Source: Methanobacterium sp.
Lineage (GTDB): Archaea > Methanobacteriota > Methanobacteria > Methanobacteriales > Methanobacteriaceae
Length of the DNA stretch: 26,093 nucleotides
Assembly: GCA_028700095.1 (NCBI GenBank)
Contig: JAQVTJ010000010.1
Span: 1 to 26,093, forward strand
Reading direction: 5' to 3'
Shown in pieces: positions 6,809 to 14,765 of this stretch. The position numbers and the translations under genes were made by a program. Position 1 is the first letter of the stretch; every line of letters begins with the position of its first letter. The notes beneath the pieces were generated by a model. It was given only the letters and a program-made list of their open reading frames with translations. It ran no database searches and was not told where the DNA came from.

Positions 6809-6958
6809 ATGAGTGAATTAATTCATATAAAAGATAGAGGAATTATGAAAGCAGCCAAATATAAAGATTCCTTTAAATGCAGTAAATGTGGTTTTATAGT
6901 GCTTAAAAGTCAGATACACCACAAGTATCAACAAGGTATCTTAGAAATACCCATATAA
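6809..6958 (+). CDS. Small zinc-finger-like protein
   Basis: A 49-residue protein with one CxxC pair (FKCSKCGF, Cys 24 and 27) followed by neighbouring His residues (SQIHHKY, His 38 and 39), which together could bind zinc in a C2H2-like way. AAGTGAT (6797-6803) lies five bases before the ATG. The rest is short and basic at the N-terminus (HIKDRGIMKAAKYKDS). I do not recognise the family; many such small zinc-finger proteins exist in methanogens, with nucleic-acid binding as a common guess. It lies between the ribbon-helix-helix gene and TFB, all on the plus strand, so a regulatory role is possible but unproven. Confidence 0.7.
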   Translation: MSELIHIKDRGIMKAAKYKDSFKCSKCGFIVLKSQIHHKYQQGILEIPI

Positions 6959-7050
6959 TAATATTATTTTTTAAAATAATATAATAAAATATTGGACAGA
7001 TATTATAAATATAAATCTTATTCATAGTTAAAGATAAGGGGATGAATGGT

Positions 7051-8088
7051 ATGGATAAAACTCATAAAGCTGAAGTTTCAGAAAAAGAAGAAATAAAACA
7101 GGAAAATCCAAAAAAAGAAGATATTAAACCGGAAATTTCGGGTAAAGAACAGATGAAACAGGAAGTTTCTGAGATTGAAGCAAACGAAACCAAATGTCCC
7201 GAATGTGGATCTGAAAATATTATAAATGACCAGGGTCGTGGCGAAGTTGCTTGTGGAGCATGTGGTCTTGTTATTGATGATAATATTATGGATATGGGTC
7301 CTGAATGGAGAGCTTTTGATAGTGAGCAGCGCGATAAAAGAACAAGAGTAGGTGCCCCTATGACATATACCATACATGATAAGGGTCTTTCAACTATGAT
7401 TGACTGGAGAAATAAAGATATTTATGGTCGTGATATACCTGCCAGAAATCGTGCGCAATGGTATAGGCTTAGAAAATGGCAGAGAAAAATTAGAATATCC
7501 GGTGCAACAGAAAGAAACCTTGCATTTGCACTTTCAGAGTTAGATAGAGATTCTTCAAGATTAGGACTTCCAAGAAGTGTTAGAGAAGCTGCATCAGTAG
7601 TTTATAGAAATGCTGTTGAAAACAAATTAATTCGTGGAAGAAGTATTGAAGGAGTTGTAGCAGCATCATTATATGCAGCATGCAGAAAATGTAATGTTCC
7701 AAGAACACTTGATGAAATAGCAGAAGTTTCAAGAGTAGGTAAAAAAGAAGTTGGAAGAACATACAGATTCCTTACAAGGGAACTGAATATTAAACTACCA
7801 CCAACATCACCAGTAGACTATGTACCAAGATTTGCAAGTGATTTAAATCTTTCAGGTGAAGTACAATCTAAAGCCATAGAAATAATTAGTATGGCAATGG
7901 ATAAAGGATTAACATCAGGAAAAGGACCTACAGGTGTAGCAGCAGCAGCATTATACATAGCATCTGTACTTTTAGGTGAAAGAAAAACACAAAGAGATGT
8001 AGCTGAAGTTGCTGGAGTAACAGAAGTTACAATCCGTAATAGATACAAAGAAATTAGTGAAGAAATAGAAATGGGTTTAACATTATAA
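7051..8088 (+). CDS. tfb: Transcription initiation factor TFB
   Basis: TFB bridges TBP bound at the TATA box and RNA polymerase. From the ATG at 7051 the protein has 345 residues. A charged N-terminal tail (about 8-47) precedes a zinc ribbon (Cys 49, 52, 68, 71: CPEC and CGAC), the B-reader region (MGPEWRAFDSEQRDKRTRVG) and two cyclin folds (about 140-230 and 240-335; helices such as GVVAASLYAACR and GVAAAALYIAS), with the DNA-recognition helix at VTEVTIRNRYKE. I prefer 7051 over the in-frame ATG at 7042 because GGGGATGA sits five bases before 7051 but touches 7042. The tail is unusual: four ten-residue units, listed as a repeat. Ends at a ten-T terminator. It is the only TFB in the window, so probably a general factor. 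Confidence 0.97.
   Translation: MDKTHKAEVSEKEEIKQENPKKEDIKPEISGKEQMKQEVSEIEANETKCPECGSENIINDQGRGEVACGACGLVIDDNIMDMGPEWRAFDSEQRDKRTRVGAPMTYTIHDKGLSTMIDWRNKDIYGRDIPARNRAQWYRLRKWQRKIRISGATERNLAFALSELDRDSSRLGLPRSVREAASVVYRNAVENKLIRGRSIEGVVAASLYAACRKCNVPRTLDEIAEVSRVGKKEVGRTYRFLTRELNIKLPPTSPVDYVPRFASDLNLSGEVQSKAIEIISMAMDKGLTSGKGPTGVAAAALYIASVLLGERKTQRDVAEVAGVTEVTIRNRYKEISEEIEMGLTL
7072..7191 (+). repeat. Four 30-bp degenerate repeats encoding the TFB N-terminal tail
   Basis: Four in-frame units of 30 bases encode EVSEKEEIKQ, ENPKKEDIKP, EISGKEQMKQ and EVSEIEANET. Glu at position 1 is invariant; Lys/Glu at 5-6 and Lys at 9 recur in the first three. The tail lies directly before the zinc ribbon. Expansion by replication slippage is the likely origin. 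Confidence 0.65.
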
Positions 8089-8143
8089 CTACAAAAACAT
8101 CCCCAATATTATTTATAATTCTAATTATATTTCCTAATTTAAA

Positions 8144-8153
8144 TTTTTTTTTT
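8144..8153 (+). terminator. Oligo-T terminator after tfb
   Basis: Ten T in a row about 56 bases after the tfb stop codon, with no stem before it, as expected for archaeal intrinsic termination. Confidence 0.55.
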
Positions 8154-8199
8154 AAATATTTCATCCTAACAATATATTATATAAATTTTATAGTCCCCT

Positions 8200-8208
8200 A
8201 AAAAAAAA
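8200..8208 (-). terminator. Oligo-T terminator after the DUF2116 gene (minus strand)
   Basis: A run of nine A on the plus strand, hence nine T on the minus strand, about 80 bases after the stop of the leftward DUF2116 gene. It faces the tfb terminator in this convergent region. Confidence 0.45.
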
Positions 8209-8286
8209 GATGAATAAAAAAAGAAAAAAATATTTTGTCAAATAATTTATAAAATAAGATATATGGAATAGATTTACTAAAAATAT

Positions 8287-8487
8287 TTATAAACCTATTT
8301 TGCCTTTTAAAGTAAATAAAAGCCATAATATAATGAATACTGCAAATATTATATAAAGTGTTCTTCTGGATTTTGCAATTTTCTTCTGGTTTACAATATA
8401 GCTTTGCTCACATTTAGGAGAGCAAAATTTTTCTGATAATGGTATTGGTGTTTGGCACATTGGGCAGTGCTTGTGTTGATCAATCAT
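8287..8487 (-). CDS. DUF2116 zinc-ribbon membrane protein
   Basis: A 66-residue protein. The N-terminal zinc ribbon has Cys 8, 11, 22 and 26 (HCPMC, then FCSPKC), the pattern of DUF2116 proteins. A single membrane segment follows (about 43-61: TLYIIFAVFIILWLLF), and the end is short and basic. The ribbon probably faces the cytoplasm, because basic residues lie between it and the membrane segment. GAGGT lies about nine bases before the ATG. The family is common in euryarchaea; its function is not established. It lies 82 bases downstream of the UMP kinase gene on the same strand, with a T-rich stretch between, so co-transcription is uncertain. Confidence 0.85.
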   Translation of the reverse strand: MIDQHKHCPMCQTPIPLSEKFCSPKCEQSYIVNQKKIAKSRRTLYIIFAVFIILWLLFTLKGKIGL

Positions 8488-8569
8488 ATTTAAAAACCTC
8501 TTGAATAAAAAAAAAATTTTTTTTTTATTATAATATTTTAAATTATATATATATATTTTTTTTATTTAA

Positions 8570-9247
8570 CTATTCTTCCTGTAATATAATGGTACCTATC
8601 TTACCATTTATTGCTGTTTTAATATTTTGAGGATCTTCCCCATTTAATATAATAGTTTTGATATTGGATCTTTTAATAATTTGTATTGATGTCATATCAA
8701 AAAATTCATATGTACCTGCTTTATTATCATTTGTTGACATGAGTTTCATCATAGTTGAAGGTTTAACTTCATCAAATTTCTGTGCATCAGGATATTTATT
8801 AGGATCCTTATTATAAAGACCATCTACTGAAGTTGCATTAATAAGTAGTTCTGCATCTACAAATTCTGCTAGAATGCTTCCCACTGCATCTGTACTGTGT
8901 GCTGGTTCTGTACCGCCCATTACAATAATTTTATTAGAATTTGCAAATTCTAATGCCTTTCTAAAATTATGTGGCACTTCAGGATATGCATCTGATCCCA
9001 GAGCTGTGATTAAAAGCTTTGCATTTAATCTTGTTACTTCTATACCTACATCATCACATATTGCTTCAGATGCTTCAAGACCTCGGGCAATTCCTATATA
9101 ATCACGTGCTGTTTTCCCACCTCCTACAACAACAAATATTTGATGTTCTTTAGCCAGGTCTTGTAATACCTGTGCATAGTCCTTGAATTTTTTGTAATCA
9201 TAACCTTTAATTATTATTGAACCGCCTATTGTAATAACTATCTTCAT
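8570..9247 (-). CDS. pyrH: Uridylate kinase (UMP kinase)
   Basis: Converts UMP and ATP to UDP and ADP in pyrimidine synthesis. From the ATG at 9247 the protein has 225 residues, the usual archaeal length, shorter than bacterial PyrH. It is an amino-acid-kinase fold: N-terminal MKIVITIGGSII (phosphate-binding Gly), VVVGGGKTARDYI (40-52), GGTEPAHSTDAVG (nucleobase region), and NATSVDGLYNKDPNKYP (ATP site). I chose 9247 because GGTGAT lies four bases before it; an upstream in-frame ATG at 9262 has no site. Divergent from the aRF1 gene with 182 bases between, which must hold both promoters. Confidence 0.96.
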   Translation of the reverse strand: MKIVITIGGSIIIKGYDYKKFKDYAQVLQDLAKEHQIFVVVGGGKTARDYIGIARGLEASEAICDDVGIEVTRLNAKLLITALGSDAYPEVPHNFRKALEFANSNKIIVMGGTEPAHSTDAVGSILAEFVDAELLINATSVDGLYNKDPNKYPDAQKFDEVKPSTMMKLMSTNDNKAGTYEFFDMTSIQIIKRSNIKTIILNGEDPQNIKTAINGKIGTIILQEE

Positions 9248-9429
9248 CTCAATCACCATCAAAGATATTAAATTTAATATAATAAATAGTATTAGAAGAT
9301 ATAATATAAGTAAGTTGAAGTAGTTGGTAGTTTATAATCAAATAATATAAAAATATACATATGTTCTATTTTAAAATTATACTAAATATATTAATAGATT
9401 AAATTTTATAAGTTTAGGAGTGACATAAA

Positions 9430-10656
9430 GTGAGTGAAGTATCATCAAAAGAACTGTACGAAGTAAAAAGAACCCTTAAAGAATTAGCAGGAAAAAAAGG
9501 GAGAGGTACAGAATTAGTAACAGTTTATATTCCACCGGATCGTCAAATTAGTGATGTTGTTAAACATATGCGTGAAGAATTAAGTCAAAGTGCTAATATA
9601 AAAAGTAAACAAACCAAGAAAAATGTTCAATCTGCAATTGAAGTTATAATGCAGAGAATGAAGCTTTTCCCACGTCCTCCAGAGAAGGGTTTGGTTTTGT
9701 TTGTGGGGATGATTCCTAAAGGCGGGCCTGGAACAGAGAAAATGGAAACATATGTGTTCGAACCCCCTGAACCAGTTCAAACTTATATTTATCATTGTGA
9801 TTCAACCTTTTTGCTCAAACCTCTGCAGGAAATAATTGAAGATAAGGATGTTTATGGACTTGCAGTTATAGATCGTAAAGAAGCCACAATTGCTATTCTT
9901 CGAGGAAAACGGATCGATATAATAAAAAATCTTACAAGTGGTGTTCCAGGTAAACATAAAGCTGGTGGACAATCTCAGAGAAGATTTGATCGTCTTATTG
10001 AATTAGCAGCTCATGAATTTTTAAAAAGAATAGGAACACATATGAATGAAGCCTTTTTAGATGTTCTTGATCTTAAAGGAGTTATAATTGGAGGTCCTGG
10101 ACATACAAAGGATGAATTTGTTGAAGGTGATTATCTTCATCATGAAATAAAAAATCTGTTAATCACAACTGTAGACACATCTTATACTGGTGAATTTGGA
10201 ATAAGAGAAGTGATGGAAAAATCTATGGATGTACTAAGTGAAATTGATGTTGTAAGAGAAAAAAAATTAGTGCAAAGATTTTTAGTAGAACTTATAAATG
10301 AACAAGGACTTGCATCTTATGGAGAAACTGAAGTAAGAAAGAACCTTCAAATGGGTGCTGTTGATGTATTATTATTATCAGAAGATATTAAATCAAAAAG
10401 AGTTAACTATGAATGTCAATCATGTGGAAAAACCCTAGATAAAACCATTAAAGATAAAAATCAAATTAAAGATAAATCCTGTCCTGATTGTAATGAAAAA
10501 ATGAAAATTAAAAAAGAAGATATTATTGATGATTTTGTTGCTTTAGCAGAAGAAGTTGGTTCACAAGTAGAGATAATATCAACAGAAACAGAAGAAGGAA
10601 TGCAATTATTAAAAGCTTTTGGAGGCGTAGGTGCTATATTAAGATATAGGCCTTAA
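9430..10656 (+). CDS. prf1: Peptide chain release factor aRF1
   Basis: Recognises all three stop codons in the ribosomal A site and triggers peptide release. It has 408 residues, the normal archaeal length. Domain 1 holds NIKS (56-59) and YHCDSTF (121-127, the YxCxxxF motif), both used for stop-codon reading. Domain 2 holds the catalytic GGQ (179-181). Domain 3 carries a zinc-ribbon insert (CQSC, then CPDC, about 329-366). The start is GTG, with GGAGTGA about six bases before it. The gene is alone on the plus strand, ends at an eight-T run and converges with the regulator gene downstream. Confidence 0.98.
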   Translation: MSEVSSKELYEVKRTLKELAGKKGRGTELVTVYIPPDRQISDVVKHMREELSQSANIKSKQTKKNVQSAIEVIMQRMKLFPRPPEKGLVLFVGMIPKGGPGTEKMETYVFEPPEPVQTYIYHCDSTFLLKPLQEIIEDKDVYGLAVIDRKEATIAILRGKRIDIIKNLTSGVPGKHKAGGQSQRRFDRLIELAAHEFLKRIGTHMNEAFLDVLDLKGVIIGGPGHTKDEFVEGDYLHHEIKNLLITTVDTSYTGEFGIREVMEKSMDVLSEIDVVREKKLVQRFLVELINEQGLASYGETEVRKNLQMGAVDVLLLSEDIKSKRVNYECQSCGKTLDKTIKDKNQIKDKSCPDCNEKMKIKKEDIIDDFVALAEEVGSQVEIISTETEEGMQLLKAFGGVGAILRYRP

Positions 10657-10661
10657 TTATA

Positions 10662-10669
10662 TTTTTTTT
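10662..10669 (+). terminator. Oligo-T terminator after prf1
   Basis: Eight T beginning five bases after the aRF1 stop codon, without a stem. It lies 60 bases before the convergent regulator's stop codon. Confidence 0.45.
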
Positions 10670-10729
10670 AATAAAATAAAAACTAAAAAATAGGAGATAT
10701 ATAAAAAGAAAGGGAATTAAGATAATATT

Positions 10730-11332
10730 TTATCCTAATCTACTGACCCTTATTAAAGATTCAACAGGAACATTTTCAACATCAAATATACCTGCTTTAT
10801 CAATTAGCACAACTACTGCGAGTGGAATGGCACCTAAATCTTTAAATACCTTGGCAGCTTCAGTTATGGTTTTGCCACTTGTAATAACATCATCTACAAT
10901 AACTACATTACGTCCTTCAACAGCTGCAAAATTACTGCTTATAGCACCTTTTGCATCTTCTTCCATTTTTCTATGTTTTATTGGATGGAAAACAGATATA
11001 TCTGCACCGACTATTTCTGCCATCATTGTTGCAAATGGTATTCCACTTACAGTTATACCTACTATTACATCAGGCTCCCCATATTTAAGTGCCATATCTG
11101 CCATTGCAGCAGAAACATATTTCATTCTAATGGAACTTCCACCTAAACTGTTCCAGTTTATTGCAAAGTCAACAGGTGCTTTTTCTGACTTATCTTCTGT
11201 TTTACTATCTTTACCCTGTAATATAAGCCATCTAGCAGTGTCTTTTGATACGTTTAATTCGTCTGCTATTTCTCCAGTTGTAAAACCTCTATGTCTTAGT
11301 TCCTGGGCTTTTTTAACTAGTTTTTCATTCAT
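10730..11332 (-). CDS. Helix-turn-helix/phosphoribosyltransferase-like regulator (PyrE-like, GfcR family)
   Basis: A 200-residue protein from the ATG at 11332. Residues about 1-38 form a helix-turn-helix (LRHRGFTTGEIADELNVSKD, then TARWLIL). Residues about 65-200 form a type I phosphoribosyltransferase fold with an intact PRPP loop VVIVDDVITSGKT (143-155). The ATG at 11332 follows GGATGTGAT at five bases. Known relatives: haloarchaeal GfcR, an activator of sugar-degradation genes, and archaeal orotate-phosphoribosyltransferase-like proteins of unknown role. Because true PyrE lacks the DNA-binding head, I read this as a regulator that senses PRPP or a nucleotide. It is last in a three-gene minus-strand run with hemC and the oxidoreductase, 20 bases after the latter. 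Confidence 0.9.
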   Translation of the reverse strand: MNEKLVKKAQELRHRGFTTGEIADELNVSKDTARWLILQGKDSKTEDKSEKAPVDFAINWNSLGGSSIRMKYVSAAMADMALKYGEPDVIVGITVSGIPFATMMAEIVGADISVFHPIKHRKMEEDAKGAISSNFAAVEGRNVVIVDDVITSGKTITEAAKVFKDLGAIPLAVVVLIDKAGIFDVENVPVESLIRVSRLG

Positions 11333-11352
11333 GTGAATCACATCCTTGTTAA

Positions 11353-12306
11353 CTAACATTCATTCATATTTACAGGGATTAATTTCTGAGCAGATTTCAT
11401 TGCAGCAAGTACAACCTTTAATGCATGTATTCCATCTTCCCCTGTTATTTTAGGTTCTTCATCATTGGTAACTGATGATAAAAATGATTTAAGTTCATCT
11501 TTTAAAGGTTCTGAATGGGTTACTTTTACTTTTTGAGCATTTTTCCCATAGACTTCTACTGTTTGATCAATATAGTCTAGGGAGATAATACCTTCAACAC
11601 CTGTAATTTCTAGTTGTCTCTTTTTATATGGTGTCAGCCAATTGGTTTCAAGTATACCAACAATACCATTTTCAAATTTCATCATTATTTCTGCATGATC
11701 TTCATATTCACATTTTTCCAGTCTACTACCCATATTTGCATATACCTTTGAAGCAGGGCTATCAAAAAGATAGAACATAGTATCTACTTCATGTATAGCT
11801 AGGTCAATTGTAACACCCACATCTTTAATTCGTGGCGGGAAAGGCCCGACTCTTTTAGCTGAGGCAGATACAATTTTACCAATTACACCTTCTTTAATGA
11901 GCCTTTTAGCCTCAACCACCGCAGGATTGAATCTTTCCACATGTCCTGTTGCAAGTTTAACTCCTGCTTCATGAGCTGCGTTTACCATGTCCTTTGCTTC
12001 ATCTAATGTGAATGCAATAGGTTTTTCTACTAAAACATGTTTTTCTTGCTCTATTGCACCCATAACAACATCATAATGATAGGTTGTAGGAACACATACA
12101 CTAACAACATCTATCTCTGACATTCTTAAAATATTATCATAATCAACAAATCCCACAGTGTTGAATTCCTTCGAAACTTCTGCTAGTGTTCCACTCATAA
12201 GATCTGAAACAGCTATTAAATTAGCATTTGGAAGTTCAGAATAAACCCTTACATGGTTGTAACCCATAGCTCCAACACCGATTACGCCAACATTAACCTT
12301 ACTCAA
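11353..12306 (-). CDS. Gfo/Idh/MocA family NAD(P)-dependent oxidoreductase
   Basis: A 317-residue protein. The N-terminal Rossmann fold has GVIGVGAMG (7-15, GxGxxG). The family signature VEKPIAF (93-99) holds the catalytic-site Lys, and DLAIHEVDTMFYLF carries the conserved His. The C-terminal half is the mixed beta-sheet substrate domain. It starts with TTG at 12306, overlapping the hemC stop by four bases (TTGA), with GGAGG seven bases before it. Typical substrates are sugars or cyclitols, or intermediates such as UDP-sugars; the sequence does not say which. The tight coupling to hemC suggests translation together, but a role in tetrapyrrole synthesis is not shown. Confidence 0.92.
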   Translation of the reverse strand: MSKVNVGVIGVGAMGYNHVRVYSELPNANLIAVSDLMSGTLAEVSKEFNTVGFVDYDNILRMSEIDVVSVCVPTTYHYDVVMGAIEQEKHVLVEKPIAFTLDEAKDMVNAAHEAGVKLATGHVERFNPAVVEAKRLIKEGVIGKIVSASAKRVGPFPPRIKDVGVTIDLAIHEVDTMFYLFDSPASKVYANMGSRLEKCEYEDHAEIMMKFENGIVGILETNWLTPYKKRQLEITGVEGIISLDYIDQTVEVYGKNAQKVKVTHSEPLKDELKSFLSSVTNDEEPKITGEDGIHALKVVLAAMKSAQKLIPVNMNEC

Positions 12307-13175
12307 ATAGAATCCTCCATCATAAGTTTTGCAGCTTTCAAACCCAATTTACTGGCTTCATCTGCAGAACCTTCCACTTTTACTCTTGAAAGTACTTTAC
12401 CTTCCTTTGTAAGAAGAACAGCACATAGTTTGAGTTTATTCTCTTTTATATTAGCAGAAACACCTAAAGGCCATTGACAACCTACACCTAATTCTTGGAG
12501 TACTTTTTTTTCTGCAGTTACTTCTTGTAATGATGGCAGATGGTTTAATTTCTTTAAAATGTTTCTTTTATCACTATCCTGTCTTGCAATCACTGCAATT
12601 GCACCTTGTCCTGCTGCAGGTGTGAAATATTCAAGGGAAAACCTTTTTTTTATATTTTCAGTTAAACCCAGTCTTTTTAAACCTGCTTCAGCCATTATAG
12701 TTGAATCATAATCTCCACTTAATACTTTCTTTATTCTTGTATCTATATTTCCCCTTATAGTTTTTATATTAAAATCTTTTTTATGTAAGTTACAGAAAGC
12801 TTCCCTTCTAATGCTGCTTGTTCCAACTGTTGCACCTGATGGAAGTTCATCCCATTCATATTTTGATACTAACACTTCATTTGGAGATTCTCTTTGGGGA
12901 ATAGCAACTATTTCAAGATTTCCTTCTAGTTCTGTTGGTAAGTCCTTTAGACTGTGGACTGCAAAATCCACATCTCCTTTTAAAACTGCGTTATCAAGTT
13001 CACGGGTAAATATGCCCTTGGCATCAATATTGTAAAGTTGAGAATCTTGAATTTTATCTCCTGTAGTTGTGATAATTTCCATATCTATTTTTTCATCTGT
13101 TATTTTTGATAATAAATTAATTATACTTTTTGTTTGGACAGTTGCAAGACTGCTTCCCCTTGTACCAACCTTCAA
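12303..13175 (-). CDS. hemC: Hydroxymethylbilane synthase (porphobilinogen deaminase)
   Basis: Joins four porphobilinogen units into hydroxymethylbilane, a step towards sirohydrochlorin, F430 and corrinoids. From the TTG at 13175 the protein has 290 residues. Visible motifs: KVGTRGSSLA at the start, HSLKDLP (Asp near 78, the catalytic Asp), GTSSIRREA, RGNIDTR, AAGQGAIAV, and GVGCQWPLG with the Cys (about 233) that carries the dipyrromethane cofactor. An in-frame ATG lies at 13184, but it is part of the ribosome site GGAGATGAT; TTG at 13175 has the proper spacing and gives the usual family start. It leads a minus-strand run with the oxidoreductase and regulator genes; cfbE lies upstream on the same strand, 212 bases away. 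Confidence 0.96.
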   Translation of the reverse strand: MKVGTRGSSLATVQTKSIINLLSKITDEKIDMEIITTTGDKIQDSQLYNIDAKGIFTRELDNAVLKGDVDFAVHSLKDLPTELEGNLEIVAIPQRESPNEVLVSKYEWDELPSGATVGTSSIRREAFCNLHKKDFNIKTIRGNIDTRIKKVLSGDYDSTIMAEAGLKRLGLTENIKKRFSLEYFTPAAGQGAIAVIARQDSDKRNILKKLNHLPSLQEVTAEKKVLQELGVGCQWPLGVSANIKENKLKLCAVLLTKEGKVLSRVKVEGSADEASKLGLKAAKLMMEDSI

Positions 13176-13387
13176 AAAAATCATCTCCAGTAATAAAATT
13201 TAGGTATTAGTTTTGTTAGATTTATATATTCATTATATTTTCTGAATTAAGGTTTATATATAATATAAAATGATCTTTGGGATAATATGTAAACATTATA
13301 AATAAATCATTTCATTAAAACTCCTATTGAATGGTTCTAGTATAATCTCTAATAAATGTTACCATGTTAAAGTTATGATTTTTCTAT

Positions 13388-14761
13388 TTATCTTTTTTTA
13401 ATATCTGAATAATTTGATCTGTAGATAATAAGTATATTAGAACAAGTATTTTTAGAAGCATATGTTATAGCCTTATTTAAATCATTTAAATATATATAAT
13501 TTCTATTTAAATTTTTTTTAACCTCAGCTCCTAATTCATCTGTTAATATTAATGTTATATTATTTTCTATTTTATCTAAAACTTTTGAAACAGATTTTTC
13601 ATCTATTTCTTCACATGTTACTCCGTATTTACCGCCAAATATCACATATAAATCTTTCATATCTTTAGTCATGGATAATGCTTTTTTCACAGCTGTAACA
13701 TTCAATCCAGGATTTATTTCTTCTATAATTCTAATTCCATTATATTCTGTTGTTGATGTTCTTCCTTTAACACCTTTAAAGTTGTTTAAGCCTTGTTTTA
13801 TTTTTTCTAAAGGGGTTTCCAAAATTAAAGATGCTGATATTGCAGCTAATATATTATTTATATGTATGGGGGCTGGTGCAAATGTTGATATTTCCATATG
13901 TTCGTTGATAATTTTATCTGTGAGGGTTTTAAAATTGGTAATATCTATTTTTATATTGGTTTTATCAAACCCCAATCTTATTTGGGTGGCTGTTATATTG
14001 GCTGGATTTTTTGTTTTAATTTTTCCATTATCAAATGTATTGGTTTTTTCATGGAATTGGGAATAATATCTATTAAAAGAATCTAGATCACATGCAACTC
14101 TTTTACTTTGGAATATTTGCATCTTTGCATAACTTGCAACTGTTGAATTATTTGCAATGGAATAATTTTCAGCTATATTGGTTATTATTCCCACATCTGC
14201 AAGTCCTGTTCCACCAAGAGATGTTTCAAAGATACAAATTCCAATTTCATATTCTTTTGAAATATTCCATGCTTCAATTATACTTGCAGGTGTGATGCTT
14301 ATGTTTTTCTTTAAAAGTTTCCATTTATTATTTTCAATAACTTCAACACCTAAACTACTTAAAATTAAGGGATTTAAATCTTTAAATATTTCTTTTAATA
14401 TCCATACAACACTGGTTTTACCTTTAACCCCTGTAACTTCTATTATTGGTGTGTTTATCTTATTTTTAAGTAAAAATCCAACTGCCTGATGATGGGTTAT
14501 ATGGGTTTTATATTCTAATTTACAATGTATAGGTGCAATTAATAGAAGATCTGGTTTGGTGTAAATATTTTTTTCTGAAATTAATTTATCCACATATTCT
14601 TTTTCTATGAATTTCAATCCTTTATTTTCTAATTTTATCTTGGTTTTATATTCCATTGTTGAGTAGATGTCCCATGCATAAACTTCTATATTAGGTATTT
14701 TCAAAAATTCAGATGCTATTATGGTACCTCCATGGGTCATATCCACTATTAAAATTTTCAT
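13388..14761 (-). CDS. cfbE: Coenzyme F430 synthase (Mur-ligase-like)
   Basis: CfbE performs the last step of F430 synthesis, an ATP-driven ring closure forming the six-membered carbocycle of the methyl-coenzyme M reductase cofactor. The protein has 457 residues from the ATG at 14761. An N-terminal Rossmann-like domain (about 1-100: KILIVDMTHGGTIIASEF) is followed by a Mur-ligase centre with P-loop GVKGKTS (111-117), ETSLGGTGL and GIITNIAENY, and a C-terminal domain with GVKGRTS and FGGKYGVTCEEID. The in-frame ATG at 14773 overlaps the ribosome site GGAGATG, so 14761 fits better. It lies four bases after the NAD kinase stop. This gene marks the organism as a methanogen or close relative (for example an anaerobic methane oxidiser). 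Confidence 0.93.
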   Translation of the reverse strand: MKILIVDMTHGGTIIASEFLKIPNIEVYAWDIYSTMEYKTKIKLENKGLKFIEKEYVDKLISEKNIYTKPDLLLIAPIHCKLEYKTHITHHQAVGFLLKNKINTPIIEVTGVKGKTSVVWILKEIFKDLNPLILSSLGVEVIENNKWKLLKKNISITPASIIEAWNISKEYEIGICIFETSLGGTGLADVGIITNIAENYSIANNSTVASYAKMQIFQSKRVACDLDSFNRYYSQFHEKTNTFDNGKIKTKNPANITATQIRLGFDKTNIKIDITNFKTLTDKIINEHMEISTFAPAPIHINNILAAISASLILETPLEKIKQGLNNFKGVKGRTSTTEYNGIRIIEEINPGLNVTAVKKALSMTKDMKDLYVIFGGKYGVTCEEIDEKSVSKVLDKIENNITLILTDELGAEVKKNLNRNYIYLNDLNKAITYASKNTCSNILIIYRSNYSDIKKR

Positions 14762-14765
14762 AGAG

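Noticed and set aside
6533..6958. Toxin-antitoxin pair formed by the ribbon-helix-helix protein and the zinc-finger-like protein
   Set aside because: The downstream protein has no toxin fold or nuclease motif, and the 108-base gap is unlike the overlapping or tight spacing of such pairs.
10827..11336. A 169-codon open frame on the plus strand
   Set aside because: It lies wholly antisense to the helix-turn-helix/phosphoribosyltransferase gene, whose motifs are clear; the plus-strand product has no recognisable pattern and no ribosome site.
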